NCBI GenBank assembly: GCA_037903475.1
Contig: JBAJFG010000479.1
Location: 1,970,501-2,034,500, forward strand
Length of the DNA: 64,000 nt
Reading direction: 5' to 3'
Origin: Ancylostoma caninum
Taxonomy: Eukaryota; Nematoda; Chromadorea; Rhabditida; Ancylostomatidae
Program-made: the position numbers and the translations under genes
In this document: in pieces, positions 36,541 to 49,965 of the stretch
Numbering within the stretch: position 1 is the stretch's first letter
Layout: each line of letters opens with the position of its first letter
Notes under the pieces: generated by a model
The model's database searches: none
Seen by the model: only the letters and a program-made list of their open reading frames with translations
Told to the model about the DNA's origin: nothing

Positions 36541-39500
36541 GGTCTAGTTCTCCTTTCCAAGATTCACAACAAACAAGCCACAAAAGAAAAGCTTCCGAAG
36601 ATTTGTTAGCAACAATGGATAAGAGATGTTTAATCAGGGATTTTGCCTGTATTTTATGCCAACGAGTTTGTAATGTTCCCGTCGCAACCACGGTTAGTCA
36701 CTGAAGATTCTATTTGTTTTTAAATAGTTATGCTTCATTTTTCATCGTTCTTAATTTTTTCTGTTTCGCTATTCTTTTCCTGTATTGTTTTTCTTTAAAT
36801 TGTTTTCCACTGAACTATAATAGCTTGCCTTTTTTCTGCAGGTCTGTATGCATAGATTTTGTGAGAGTTGTATGAATCCGCGCATTGCGGTTGGCAACCT
36901 CCGATGTCCCCGGTGCAACATGCAGCTTGATCCACATCAACCTGTGTGTCATGATTCGAATTTCCAAGATATCATTGCCAAGGTTCGTTTTATCCCTTAT
37001 TCTCATTTCTCACCTTTTCCTGTTTTTTTTTTTCATTTGTCTTTCTCTCCTGTTTTCCATGTTAACAGATTAACTTACCAGTTCTTTCTCTTTAGATAGG
37101 ATTTGATCTGAATACTGTACACGACATATGTTCGCGGAAGCCTCATTCCACTTGTGAGTTGCTTACTCACGAGATTTTCTGCTTTGCCGTCTATGGTTTC
37201 CTTTGCACTTATAGCGAGTGATGAAGAATATATGGACATGTGTAACGTATCAGAAGAACGTCGGAAGATTATTAGGAAGAAAACTACTCCTCATTGCCGA
37301 ATTCATCCCTTAGCAGCCGAGCATGGTACCCGTTTTCCCATTATTTTGGGTGTCTTAGTGTTGATTCGCTGTGGTTATATTGTTGTTTTTTGTTTCCAGC
37401 CTTTTATTGGGATCGTAAGTTCCACGGGAGCAATGTGCTGGTGCAGCGCTATTTGAAAAAGATGGGATTGCCTCACTCCGATCCGCCTGTGACTTTGCCT
37501 AAAATTCCTGAACACGATGGAATTGACGCAGAAGAACGTCGGCCGTTTAGAATCTATGGAAATCTCATCAATCATGTGTGTGATTCTAGATTTTTTTTTA
37601 TCTTTCTTGTGCGGTATTGTTTACTAGTGTTTCTAGGTTCCTCCACCTCTTCGCGATAAACGAATTAAGGATTCTGGATGCAGTGGATATGATGCTGAGT
37701 ACAAGCTTTTCGAGGTTGCTTCCTCTTCCTTTTCATCATTTACTCCTCTATAGTGCCTTTTTCAGTGCAATAAGGATCACATTTGGCCTACCATTGAAAA
37801 GAAGGAGCCTAATAGATTTGGAATCACCGCAGAATATAGAAAGAGCCTTGTCAAAGTACATCGTATGCTACGATCAAAATCGAAAGCTGTCGATGCCATT
37901 GCCAATGATCGCGCAGGGTCGGAATCTGGAGACGAGAAACCTTTGAGCTGCTACCTAAAGTCTAGAACCGGGGAAGCACCTGACAAATTGGATTACGAGG
38001 TTGTTTCACATGTTAGCACATGGCTTTCTGTCGTTTGATGAGATTTTTCATCTTAGGGAGATATATTTTTGGAAAAGGAAGCGAATGGAGAGTCATCAAC
38101 GTCGGATTCTGACGATATCAAGGACTTGTTATCTGTGAGTGCTTCATGTTCATCAGCACAAGCTGAATGTTTTCATTCAGTTTACTTTTTTAACTAGTAG
38201 TTGCTTCCTGGATTTGTTTTTTCCTTGTTTTTTCCTCGGTTTAGCTCAACTTATGTTGATATTTCCCGATTTTCTCTCCTCACTGTTTCGACTTGCTTTC
38301 ATTTGATCTCTACTTAGAGAATTGGAAAAGTTTTCTTCTATTCATGAGAAAGCTTAAGCATGGTATTATCTCAGCTGTTTTCCCAGTGAGTTTGAAGAGA
38401 GTCAAGAAGAGTTATTGCATTGAAAGCATTTCCAACAATTCTTCCGCCATTTTCGTTTCATTACAGAACTGTTGTTTGCCCATTTCAATTCTACATGAAC
38501 CTGAACACACGTACCACTTTTCGTAAAAATATAAAAAGTATGAGTTTGGCAGTATACACGAGTAGAATTGTGTGGAAATCAGCTTTGCATCGTTTTTATA
38601 AGATCATTCTGTACTCCAGGCTTTGTTCTATCAATAGATTCCGAGTGTTAGCATCAGCGACCCGTCATAGTCAAGTTGTGAACGTCCAAAGAGTGCAACT
38701 CTCAGCTTTTCTAGGATTTTTTTTGGCATTCAGGTCCACTTAGCGACCTCTCAAAGAGTTGGTCAAAGTTTTTGATGCTAGCCTTAGACTAGATATGTGT
38801 TCAAGACGGACTCTCTTCAATAAGGATGCAGGCATAATTGTTATTATTATAATAGTAATTGTTGATGGCGTGATGTCAAAATTGAGTCGGTTATTGGAAG
38901 GCAGAATACTGATGGTCTGATTAGGTGGCGTGGGGATTTCATGTCCGTGTAGATATCAAGGAAGCGCGATGATGGGAAACAAAGGTGTATAAAAGGCCGC
39001 TGTTTGGGGAAAGGCCGCCGTTTGCGGGCTTAGGTATGTCTCTGTGGAAGTCAACCTTGAGTCGCAGCCGTTCAGAAAGTTTGTGTGTGCGGAGACAACA
39101 ACAATATAATATGACTTTAACTTTGTATCAGCTATTTATATTGAAAAATAGAAACAAGGACTTGGGAACATACTTTTACAGAATTATCGTTGCACTGATT
39201 TCCTCAATATTTGACTTACTTATGGAGGTGTACCCACATTTAGGAGCGTCATCATCTTTATCTCAATCGGCAGTCAACACCATCTGTGGCTGTGATTCTT
39301 CGCCCTAATCGGAATCCAAAGTCGTCATCTCGACTCGTACCTCCTCGTGAACTTCCGTCATTTTACCTTTTCGTTGATGAAAAGGGAACTATTGCACATA
39401 TAGAGCAGTTTATAATGATGCGGATAAATTCCAAATATCCTCGAACGAGTGGGAAGGTTGGCAGTTCACATTTTGATGTCTGCATTACGACAAATTTATC

Positions 39501-39962
39501 AAATACTTTAAGGTTTCTATCATCCTCAGTAATATTCTTTGGGAGTGTAAAGCTGCTCGCATGGCTATGCTCCAGTGTATGCGCGAGGTTTGTGCAATCT
39601 TCTTCGTTTCTTTTTGTATTAGTCATAATTTATCGTACCGCTTTAGAATGGGTCGCATCTTCCGAGGAAATCACCTTTGAAAAGTGGTTGGTCCTATTTC
39701 ATCAGTGTTCCATTCAGTCTCTATTGCTTTCAATCATTTTTGACTAATGAGATTTTACATTACAGATCTAGCAGCCCTTCCTGGTGTTAAAGACCTTACA
39801 AATAGTACTGCTTATTCAATTAGCACGAAAGACGATGAGAGCACTGTCTACGCTTCCTCATATCCTGTTAAGAAGCTAGAAGGGAGTCTGCTACTATGCG
39901 AAGTGAGTGATTTTAAACTTATTTTGCTTTTGTGTGATTTGTTATGTTTTCAGTTTTCATAA
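36541..39962 (+). CDS. RING1-type Polycomb E3 ubiquitin ligase (SPAT-3-like), RING + RAWUL
   Basis: Expected to be the catalytic PRC1-type subunit that monoubiquitinates histone H2A (family knowledge). Exons: 36541-36692 (ATG 36615; the frame is open upstream with HKRKASEDLL, so an earlier start is possible), 36842-36982, 37096-37153, 37215-37325, 37400-37575, 37637-37714, 37766-37999, 38057-38134, 39274-39456, 39647-39686, 39766-39902, 39954-39962 (TAA). About 440 residues from 36615. The RING is a full C3HC4: CILC, CMHRFCESC, CPRC, then HDSNFQDIIAKI as in RING1. The C-terminus fits the RAWUL fold: FYLFVDEKGTIAHIEQFIMM, then after an insert TAYSISTKDDESTVYASS and LEGSLLLCEFS. PCGF-type proteins are the alternative; the RING flank favours RING1. 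An extra exon in 38135-39273 is possible. Confidence 0.82.
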
Positions 39963-42135
39963 AATCTCTCGTAACATTCTCCATATGCGTTGATTCTTGA
40001 ATCTGTACACGGTTCAGTGACGAGTTCCCATATTAGCCTGTCAGAGAAAGCATCATAAGATCCATTATGAGAAATCGAAAGCTGACCGTTTACTCTTTCG
40101 AAATTCCTACACTCTTGTTGTCTTCGATTGAACAAGCATTCCTCGTATCAACGCTTATATTTCCTAACTGTTTCTACGGTTCTTGAGACTATTTTGCAAG
40201 GATTCTGTATCCAATCTCTATTGGCTTTAAAATTTTGTACTTCCTTCACTGTTGATCCTGTTTCTTCTCTTCTCAAGGCTTATTCTGCACAAGGGTCAGA
40301 TTCTGGCTTCGCTCACCATCCTTTTACTTTATCTTATGGGACCTAAGAGTGGGTCCCCTGGGACTTAAGAATGGGTCCCCTCTTCTTCGTAGATTTCTGC
40401 TGCAACTAGTTTAGTGACCAAGCGCATGACGTGCTTAACTGAGTCATTTTACTCGTGACTAATTCATTTGATTATGGAGTCAGTCTTGTTGCTGTTGTGG
40501 TTTTATGTTGTTTGCTCTCAACCACTGTTCCAAACGTTCTTTGTAGTGATGGGAGAACTGCCTTTGTCATGTTTCGCAATCGTCTTTTCATTATCTATGT
40601 ACGCTGAAAGATTAGTTGGGGGACGTTAGAAGCATCATATGAATTGGGCCAGTTTTAGGAGAGGTGTTTTTTTTTCAGGAACCTGTTAATATGATGGGTA
40701 GTTTTTTTTTCTCGATAAGCTTCCTTTCATTCACGATTTGATTTTTTTGGTATGAAATCCCGCGCTTGTTAATCCATTGGGTTGTGATCCGGTTTTACTA
40801 ATTTTTTTTGAAGAGATCAGCTGCTATACACTAGCGTCCCACGGTTGTGGCTAATTTTGATCATTTTACATGATAGAGGGAATATCTTCACACAGCAGAT
40901 GTACTATTTTTAATTAAACGCGGATTAAATATATGGATTCTGCCACGGTTTTCGCTACCCCTAGGGAGATGTATTCCCTTCTATTTTCTCCTAGATTTAC
41001 GGGGATTAAAAGCTGTGCAGTGGTGATTAGATCCTGAAAAATGAAATTGCCTTTTCAATCATGTGTAGGCCTTCGACTTCTCCCTCATATGAATTCTAAA
41101 CTGGGGGTCGAGGGTGTTTATTGCTCTCTTGAACGACAATTTACCTCGCAAGTCTCGAATTGTACTGAATCGTTTGTACCCCCTTCTTATTTTGAATGAA
41201 ATGGCCTGCATATGAAATGTGGACTATAAAAGCAACTGCATCTACATTTACAAGAAAGGGTACCGGTTTTGGTCGTTCTGATCAATCGAAGTTGTGCACG
41301 TTTTGCGACTTGCAGAACTAGGCTATCTGTTTTCGCTGGAAGAGAAAAGGTTGGGAAAGTTCGTTTTGCTGAATTCTTCGCTGCCAAAGAGTTCACTTGG
41401 GGTAGACTAGCACGCACAATTCAGTTTTTTTTTGCAGAGTCCTAAGGGAGATGATGTGGGATCATCAATCTTTAGTAGTTTTTCTGCTTTTTTCTTTTTG
41501 TTTTACAATGACACCAGTTGCTGCAAAAAAAGTCGTAGGGCAAAAAAAAATCGGACGAATTCATTTCTTAGTATAGATTGTTTTTAGGATTTGCTTAATT
41601 GTCATTGGTTTTAATAGATTGATTATCGTATTAAGTATTACTACTACTAGCATTATTATCCTGAGCTCATACGAACCATACGCTACTAGTTACTTCTCGC
41701 GTATAGTGTAACGCCTCGCGTCGCCGTAGCTCAGGCGACGGTGATCTAGGTACGTATTGATTAACGGTGGCGTATACTGGCGAGGCACCTTGCCCAAAAT
41801 CAAGAGGTATCAGGGCCGCTGTGCTATACTCCGCTTGTACCACGACAGTAGTCGTACCTAACCCGCTCGATGCAATAGATTTTTTCCCTTCGTTTTTCGG
41901 TTAAAAATGATCACGGTCAGATTTTTTTTGGGTTGCATGGCATGATTATCCCTTCGCTATTGAGCGCGGATACATTTGTGGAAGGATAGATGCATACATG
42001 TGGGTATGATTACCGAGTCATAACGCCTTTTCAGTGTGGGTGGAGTTTACCACACGCTCAATGTCAGGTAGGCAATACCCACCTCTTCACTCATCCACTT
42101 GTGGATACGCGTTTTGATGGGTCACAGGTTATGGC
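39963..42135. other. Gene-poor stretch after the RING1-type gene
   Basis: A short direct repeat around GGGACCTAAGAGTGGGTCCC / GGGACTTAAGAATGGGTCCC lies at 40338-40380. No domain-bearing exon was recognised. T-rich tracts are common. Confidence 0.4.
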
Positions 42136-42139
42136 TTAA

Positions 42140-42546
42140 AGGCAGAGGGCCACCTCGTTCTGCCTGTTGGATTTACCAGCATATCCTAGATCTTCTCATC
42201 ATGTTGATCCCTGGGATGTACATGAACAGGCACAGAAGCGACGAAATCCCCATTTTTGAAAGGCTCGAACTGGATAAAAATTTGGAGCCCGGAGGCGGAT
42301 CGCTCCAAGCTGTGCTGGCTGCCTGCCACGGCTGCAGCGTTGGCCAATGAGTCTTGGCGTGTTCAATCGATAAGATCAACGCTTTCACATGTCAACTCGC
42401 GTTGGCAAACTGTTACAGACCCCGTCCTGGAAGACGGGTTTATAGACCATTCTGAGACAATTTATGTATACCGTTGGAACCATCGCGCCGAGTAGATGCA
42501 GAATCTGCTGTTAGCTGAACTACGAAAATGAGGTGGACCCCTGCCT
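42140..42546 (+). mobile_element. TTAA-flanked MITE, copy 1 (407 bp)
   Basis: Ends AGGCAGAGGGCCACCTC and GAGGTGGACCCCTGCCT form terminal inverted repeats, and both sides carry TTAA (42136-42139, 42547-42550), the piggyBac-type target duplication. The interior is shared, in opposite orientation, with 56001-56416. Open frames across it (for instance with LEPGGGSLQ) occur in both copies but are interrupted in copy 1 and are not accepted as genes. Confidence 0.82.
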
Positions 42547-42550
42547 TTAA

Positions 42551-42700
42551 ATTGGGGGCGTTCCATCGTTTACTATGGGTAATCCCAATGATGCATGCCA
42601 GCCCTGATTGGTAGCGGCTGGGAATAGTCAACGCCACGTATGGGTAAAGAGGTTGGTGGGTATCAGGTAAAGGGTAAATTTGGTACCTTAACACTTCCTA
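42551..42700. repeat. GGGTAATC/ATGCAT repeat-family fragment
   Basis: Holds TGGGTAATCCCAATGATGCA and GGTATCAGGTAAAGGGTAAA, found in altered form near 27530-27640 and 63820-63930. It abuts the TTAA MITE. Confidence 0.55.
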
Positions 42701-45700
42701 ATCATAATCCCAACAATACATCTAGATCACCTTGGTTAGTTTATGAATAATTATTAATTTGTGAAATTTCCCATGCAGCACCGAATATATCACACAAGAT
42801 GCTTATCTCGTGGCTTATTTATTGTGGACCTATCCGCAAGGTTCCAGTTTTTTTATTCAAAAAGCTTTTCAAGTTTGTCAGAAAAAAACCAGAAAATCCC
42901 TCATCTTTCAATGTCATCATAGAAGTCATTGAATTGTTTCCAGGTGCGTGATACGGAGAAGAAATCGATCGTTTCTTTATTATACACTGTGGCAACGTCA
43001 AGTGACTGATAATGTGTGTTCGAGGCCAAGTGCACATTGCCTTTTTTGACTAATCAGATTCGTTTTTATGTTCTCCTCATTTTCTTCTGATAGTTCTCAC
43101 GTTCCAGTCATTTTTTCCTCATCGCATTTACATCCATATTGCCTGTGCTGTAACCGATGTGCGTTTCTCATTAATTTTTTGCTTTAACTATAGCAGTCTC
43201 TACTTCAATGAGGGTCTATTAGTACTGGTTGTGGCATCAGAGACGCTGTATTCCACTTCCTTTAAGATTTGTTGTTTGGCTGTTTCCTATTCTCATCTGG
43301 TGATACTTATACTATGGATATGGATATACCTTGCAATGTAACACAGAGTTTATAATTTTTGTCTCATTGAAGTGCATAGAAGTTTACCAAATGGTTACTG
43401 AATTGCCATCACTTAAGATTGAGATTTTCATCTTGTTTCCCTGTACATTTTAATGTAGGATATTCTAGAATAAAGTCTGCAAGACTATTTGTTGTGCAAT
43501 ACTTCAACAACCTTTATTTTCACTACAGACGTGGAGTGGTCCTATCAGAAAGCATTCTTTAATTCTTCTACTGGGGAAGGATGTCTTTTTCAAATGATGG
43601 TTGTAAGCTTTGCAAAATAGATGTTTTATAAACGATGTCACTCACTGTTGACCCCTTCATTTTGCTGCGCAGCAGCGAAAACTGGTCCCCAAGTGTTGTC
43701 GTGAGGTAGCGCTCTTCTTATAGACACCTCTTATGGATGTTTTCGTTTCGAATTCTGCTGTATTTGTCCTAGGGAACTCCTCACATAATAATGAAATGGA
43801 AATGCTGAGAAAACTTGCTTCGGGACCAGTTCTCGCAGAGTGAAATAGGCGTTTTAAGGCCGCGTTTTATATATGGAGAAGGAATTTTCGTTCATGAAAT
43901 CGTAGAGCATTCTTTGATGAATGATATGTAGCAGTTCTTCCTGATCGGTGGCTTATTTGCTTCAGTGGTGTGTTCTCTGTGATAGTCCTGCGATGCTTCC
44001 GCTACCTTAGATTAAGTGGTAAGTGATTTAGGTGTTAGAAATTTGCCAAGTTTATGGAATTCTCTATTGGGAATGAGTAGGACCTTCTGAGGCGCATGTG
44101 GTTAGCTTCTCCCCTCATTCATCTGTTCTCAAACCGCTGTGGTTTCCTAGAAACCTGGTAGTCCATGTCCAGTCACAATGAAGCTATGCGGAAAGTTTTA
44201 ATTTCGTTTTCTTTTCATTTTTTCTCAATTCTTCTCCAACAGTTTTCTAATTTGATCTCGATAAACTTCAAAGTGTTCAACTCGTAATTTTTTTTATCAG
44301 ATCGAAGTTCTTAATGCAAAAAAAAACGTGAAGAAAAAGCGTGTACTTCCTATAAAAAGTGTCCGATTTAGTTTCCTATGGAGTCGATACAGAAGCAGCA
44401 GTGTAGCCGAAATTTTCATATGACCTTGATCACCTGTAGCGTAGCCCGTGTCGAACGCGACGATGGCTGACTATTTGCACCCATTCCCTATTTTTCTCGT
44501 TGCACTCTTTGGTCGCAGCACACTTTCCTGGTGTCTTTTTTCTCTGGAGTCATTCCAGCTGCCATTCCTGGAGCAATATTCCAGACATTGTGGCGGATTC
44601 ATTTCTGAGAATAGAATAAAATTTCTGCATCTGGATCTGTTGCAGTGACTTCAATGGATCGTTCTACATAGAAATGGTAAGAATATCCGCAAAGAGATTG
44701 CGTGTCCAGAGGGGTGGAGCACATATGAAATCTGGCACTGCGACGTAGGGTGTAGGGTTTTCATTACAGAGGTTTTCATTACTGATTTGTATTACATTTT
44801 TCCTCCAAGTAAAATTTTTCCTCCAAATAAGAAAGTGCAAGCAAATTCCCTTTTGAGGAGTAACGAAATTTTTATTTTTGCAGTTTCTATAGTTATAGGA
44901 CATACTTTCATAGAGAAGATGCATCATTCAAAATGAACAAACCAGAATTAGATCCAATAGTATTGATTTATTGATTTATTGATTTTTGAAGAGCGGAAAA
45001 AGAACCTGACGTGAATTGCGAGGTTGATTTGATTTTTTTTCAGATATGTCGTTCTATTTAAGAGGAGGGATGAGTGGGCCCATTGATTGCCCGAGAAAAT
45101 TCGAAACAAGAGAAAAAATGAGGGAATTTCCTTGAGAAAAGAAAAATGCAGAGCAATACTGAGTAAATCGAGGTTCTGCAAAGTCTATCACGGATTTGCA
45201 AAGTTCTGCACCGACTAATCCAAGCCGTATCCCCGTTGTAGCTTAGTGCATAGGCCGAAAAGCTGTCAGACAACACCTTGTTCTCGTAAATCTTCCGCAT
45301 GTCTATTTCCCCCCGTTCTGCAGCGCCATCGCTCCATCCCTTGTGACCCTTAGCCTTTCCAAATCCCTATCACGTCAATCGCCGTCCAGACACACGCCTC
45401 TAGAGACTCTACGAGTCAAGGACTAGTAACCGCCGAGAGTAATGTTTTTTTGTGGTTCCCTGGCACATTCCCACTGGGATTCCCGGCTTCTATTTTCAGT
45501 ATCATACTATTTACTTAGAGTCCCTTTAGAAATCGTCCCTGTGCGCTGTGGATTTGCTCTTGAGTTTTATTTCTGCAGAGTCATCCAGAAAAAAGCTTCA
45601 TGTGTCGTGCTGCAAACAGACTATCATCTTTCAGTACGCACGCACGTCCCAGGAGTTTCGCACGTTCGTCCTGGGTAAAAACATTTGAATACGACAAGAA

Positions 45701-48689
45701 TCATTGGATGATAAGTGACAGGTTGCCGGTTATTTGGTTGACCAAGGTTCAAATGGAAGATTTCTCCGAAGAGTCCCCTCAGATGATTCGCTTATTGAGA
45801 GTATTGCCTTACTGTAGGCTACTCTATCCCTAGAGCCGCTTATACTTCAGCTATTTTTTGCAAAACAAATCTCGCAGGCTCGTAGTAAACAACCGGATCA
45901 AGGCTTCCAGACTAACAAGACGTAGTACTCTACACATGACGCGGTTCTGTGAGTCATATAGCGAGCAAGCTGCTCATTAGCGCTTCTTCTCATTGATCCT
46001 AATCTGGCTTAATACTACGTCTCCCTCGTAGATGATTTTGAGAACATGCCTCTGTTATATACCTCTGTTTGCCCAGCTGTTCTCGTAGTAGAATTTCCTC
46101 TGAGTCGGAAAATATTTCTTCGAGAATTTCGCAGATTTAAACCCACACAGTTAAAGAAGCTGATTAAAAAAACGCAACTGGCAAAAAACATAAAATTGCT
46201 ATATATCTCTAGTGAGTTCTACTATATAATAAGTTCATATTAATCCGTGGTAAATGCTTCAATATAGTAAGTGAATGAATCGTCTTCTAGTTTTTGTCGA
46301 TGAGTATGGGAAATTACGTCCGGTCAATAATCGAATGAATTAAATTGTTTACTCATTTATTTAGGGCTCAATCTGAACATTTTGATGGTTTAAAAAAACG
46401 GTAATCCATAAATCCCATAGGTTAAATCGAACTTTTGCATAAACCAAATATAAACCAACTTTCTATATCATCACTCTATATAAAATCCACCAAAAATAAA
46501 AATAATTAACATTAAGAACCTAATAAAAGAAGCAAAATCAGAAATTAATAAACCCAAAAAACAGTGGTGCAAATCATCCATCAACTGATTATTATCTATA
46601 AATTTAAAATTTTTAACTTTATAAATAAAATTTTTAGCCAAATAATCATTGTCGTATTGGTAGCTCTTCCTCGAACATTTGAATTTTTGACTTGTTTGAA
46701 ATCAAGGTGTCGAACTCGAACATGTGCATCTCATGCAGTATTCGATCTTAGGTATAAGAAAAACTCTCACCAGCAACCGTCCATGTCGCTTTACTTCGTG
46801 GATGGCTTCATTCCTAGAAATCGATGGAGTAATTCTCCCCTTCCAACAAGCCAGCCGAGGGAACGGTTTACCTGTTGGAAGTTTAAGGTCTTCAAGAAGT
46901 CACCAGACGGGTAGTTACTGAGGTAATTCACCTATTGAGTTTTATGGGGATACACCTAAGTGGTTGACTTTCGCTTATTCCTAGTAAAAAAGAACACATG
47001 TAGAGTTCCACGACATTATGGCCAACATCAGGAGAATAGTTCTGGCTGTTGTGCAACATAATGAGTAAAGCAAATTAATTCAAGTGTTCTGTTTTACCTA
47101 GAGTTCTTTATTCAAACTAGTAACCTACTTATGAGTGGGAATTTCTCGAAGAATTACCAAAGCACTGTTTCTTTCAAAAGTTGTTCCATGGAAAAATAAC
47201 GGATTTCTATTAGGGGAATTCAGAATTGGTCTCTGAAAGATCCCATAACCAATGCCAGGTTTGTGACGTAACAGGAATACACGAAAGCTGAGGAATTATC
47301 TTTTTTAGTTCTGGCAACCACTCCTCGCTACATTTTCCTAGTATCATATTCGTGAGAAATTCTCAGTGTACTTTTCAGCCAGTCCTGAGATTTCATCCTG
47401 AGTTGTCAGGAAAGACGATTTTCCATAACCTCTGCATTCTCTTTTTTCCCCTTCATTCTCTGTTTTTCGCACTTTTTCCAATGGGCCTGAATTTGTTCTC
47501 TGTTCCCGACATGTTCGTTGATTTCTGCACTGTTGGCAAGTGTTTGTCTGCCATTTGCCCTGAGTATAACGTCCCAAGTGCATTGTAACATTATGTGCAG
47601 CGCAGCTGAACTGCAGAATGTTCTGGGGGAGTAGAAAAAAATCGTTTTTTCTATGTGCTGTACAACTGATGCTTGCAAGCAGCTCGTATCCCCACGTAGC
47701 CATTGTGTAACAAAGGAGTAAGAGAACGAGTAGCAAGCTCAGTTTGCTTACTGCTTATTGCTTCTTGTGATATAGTAGACAGAAGTAATAAGAACAAATG
47801 AAACTGCGGAAATTCCTTTGCTTGAGGCTGAAGACTTCCATGATCTCTCATTGCAGAACCTGTGAAGCACAACACTTAAATTCAATCAAACAAGTGAGGA
47901 CTTCATTTACGTATAGGACTGCAAAAATAAATTATAGAAAAAAAAGACTTATCGCTCCCTCCCCCCCCCCCTCTACCACTTAATTACTCCACCACCCCCA
48001 CTCATCTTGTTTTGCTGACTACTACATGCAAAGGTTGATGTTTTTTTTGTTTTTGCTTCACTCCTTACGAGTATTCAACAAGTAAACAAAGAAATAAATA
48101 TGTTTTGTTTTACTCCTTACGTGTACAAAATTAAGGTGTCTATGAGTGCCGCCGCGTATCTCTAGCCGCTCTAGCCCCCTTACGGCGCTTTGTTTAATAC
48201 ATTCCACAAGTAAATAAAGAAATAAATAAAATGACAAGATGAAATAAGGAATCTTAATACAGTATTTCTTCTTGCAACAGTATGTAGATGCGGCGACATT
48301 TTATTTTTTGAGTTCTGCGGCATAGTGGCGCGGAATTTCAAAAAGGCATTTTTTGTCATTCGGATTTCCCGAACTTCCTTTTTCATAAAAGTTGCGTGAA
48401 AATCTATGCTTCTAGAAATACCTTGGACCTCACAATGTCGCCTATTTGTAGCACCCACGTTTTACTTTGAGTTTTTACTTTTCAGTTGTGTACTTCGAAC
48501 TCGACTACAAAACTGAAAATTTTGTGAGAATTTGGGTGTACATATGCATGTCTTGCGAATGCAATTTTGGGCAAAAGTGAATGTTTATTAGAGACAATGT
48601 GTAATCAAGATCGAAATGGAAACCGGCTGAATTCATCAAATTTGTAAGCAATTCAGGAATAAATCAGCAATAGAACAGAATTTATTCTA
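42701..48689. other. Six kilobases without a supported gene
   Basis: A splice-bounded open stretch at about 43968-44021 (acceptor GCTTCAG, reading VFSVIVLRCFRYLRLSG, donor GTAAGT) and an ATG-initiated 78-codon frame at 45442-45678 are the best candidates; no family recognised. 46440-46640 is very AT-rich. An 11-base C tract is at 47961-47971. The 130-codon minus frame at 47344-47736 opens at TTG and shows no domain. Confidence 0.4.
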
Positions 48690-49963
48690 TTAGGTGCGTG
48701 CAAAAGTTCCGGGGCAGTTGGTGGTATTTCACCGTTCAACGTCGTTTTGCTCCTTGCGTTTGGGATATTCTGCAACAGTTTTCATGTATGCCGGTAGCCT
48801 AAGACCTCTGCTACCCATACTACTTTTGGCTCGGGTCTACGTCACAGCGTTGCTCTGTTTTGGGTGTAAAACCAATGTTGTGAGCTGTGCAATAATTTGA
48901 GGAATTTCGCTTTATGAAATCAAATCTAGACGATCAACAAGAGGAGCGACCCATAGCATCAGTAATGTGTTTGTGGAGAATATGTTCTCTAAAACGCCAG
49001 GTGCTTGAGGGTTCCTTGGAATTCTGAGCGGAGATGAGAGCCTGGAAAATGCTTCACAAGTCGGTCAGAGATTTGGTCATCGCAAAAAGGCCAGGAAAGA
49101 GCAGGTTGAACCAGACCTTGTGCAAAGTGCGCAAGACATTACGGGGAACTTAGTCAATAATATCCCGTCACTTGAAGAAAATCGGTAAGAAAGGGAAGGT
49201 GAGTAGATGGATTTTGCGTGGGTTGAGCGAAGAGCACCAACGTCCACACTGGCAAGTCTGCAGGTATTCGACCTTCAGATTTCCTAACAATTCGTTTCAT
49301 GGAAGAATTGTTATTGTTGATAGAGAATGAGTCAGGTACAACGATAGGAGGAGGTCATCCCAAAGCCCGGACTCCTGCCACCCACCTAAAAAATGGCCGA
49401 ACCATCACTATCTTCCTTTAAAAAATTTTGACCTTTCATGGTCAGCAACGTGACTCATTTGCAATGAATTTCTTTTTTAATGAATGCACAATAATCGCCC
49501 TATAGTATTTGGTTTTCCCTAAAATAATCACGGGAAACCTCTTAAGCATAGGGCCGACACAGGCGGAAATATGTGGTCTGATCCGGCTGTGGGATAACGC
49601 GCACCAGCGCGTTGCAGTTTCAAATGTATAAAGAACTGGTCTCTCGTGCTCTGAAATTCTAGCCTAACTTATTTTACTCCTTATACCTGCCCCTAACAGA
49701 CTACCCTTATTTCAACCTTCTATGGCTTTACCTCCATTGTAAAACTTCTAATGAACAGACCCTACTGGAAAACGACGTGTGCCACTATTACAGGTGTAGA
49801 CCTGTCAAATTTTTAGCTTCTGGAAAAATTTTTCTATGCCATATTGACAACTACATGCAGATGCTAATGCTTTTTGTTTTGAACAAAATTGCTTACTTTG
49901 GGTCAAGTTATGGCGTTTTAAAAAATTAGGTGCAACTGCCCCGGAACTTTTGCACGCACCTAA
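48690..49963 (+). mobile_element. Mariner element, full length (1,274 bp), decayed
   Basis: Terminal inverted repeats of about 31 bp, TTAGGTGCGTGCAAAAGTTC onwards, at 48690 and in complement ending at 49963, flanked by TA (48688-48689, 49964-49965). The length is that of an intact mariner. The transposase inside is broken (see 48900-49450). Confidence 0.92.
48900..49450 (+). pseudogene. Decayed mariner transposase inside 48690-49963
   Basis: Helix-turn-helix and linker remnants are readable: SIISRHLKKIGKKGKVSRWI (usual STISRHLKxIGKVKKLGKWV) with LSEEHQ, then SFHGRIVIVDREWVRYNDRR (usual PFLDRIVTGDEKWVLYDNRR) and PPKKWPN. At least four stops and shifts; the GDEKW acidic pair has become VDREW. 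The C-terminal SPDLAP block was not found. Confidence 0.78.
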
Positions 49964-49965
49964 TA

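Noticed and set aside
39286..39747. 153-codon single-exon protein
   Set aside because: It is the RING1-type exon 39274-39456 in frame read on through its intron; the GT donor at 39457 and phase-matched downstream exons explain it better.
42140..42546. Conserved protein shared with 56001-56416 (LEPGGGSLQ frame)
   Set aside because: The similarity is that of two MITE copies; the frame is stopped in copy 1 and the boundaries are terminal inverted repeats with TTAA.
47344..47736. 130-codon minus frame that looks like a secreted protein
   Set aside because: The apparent leader MLLVLLLLCY begins at TTG, not ATG; the first true ATG is inside and leaves no signal peptide.
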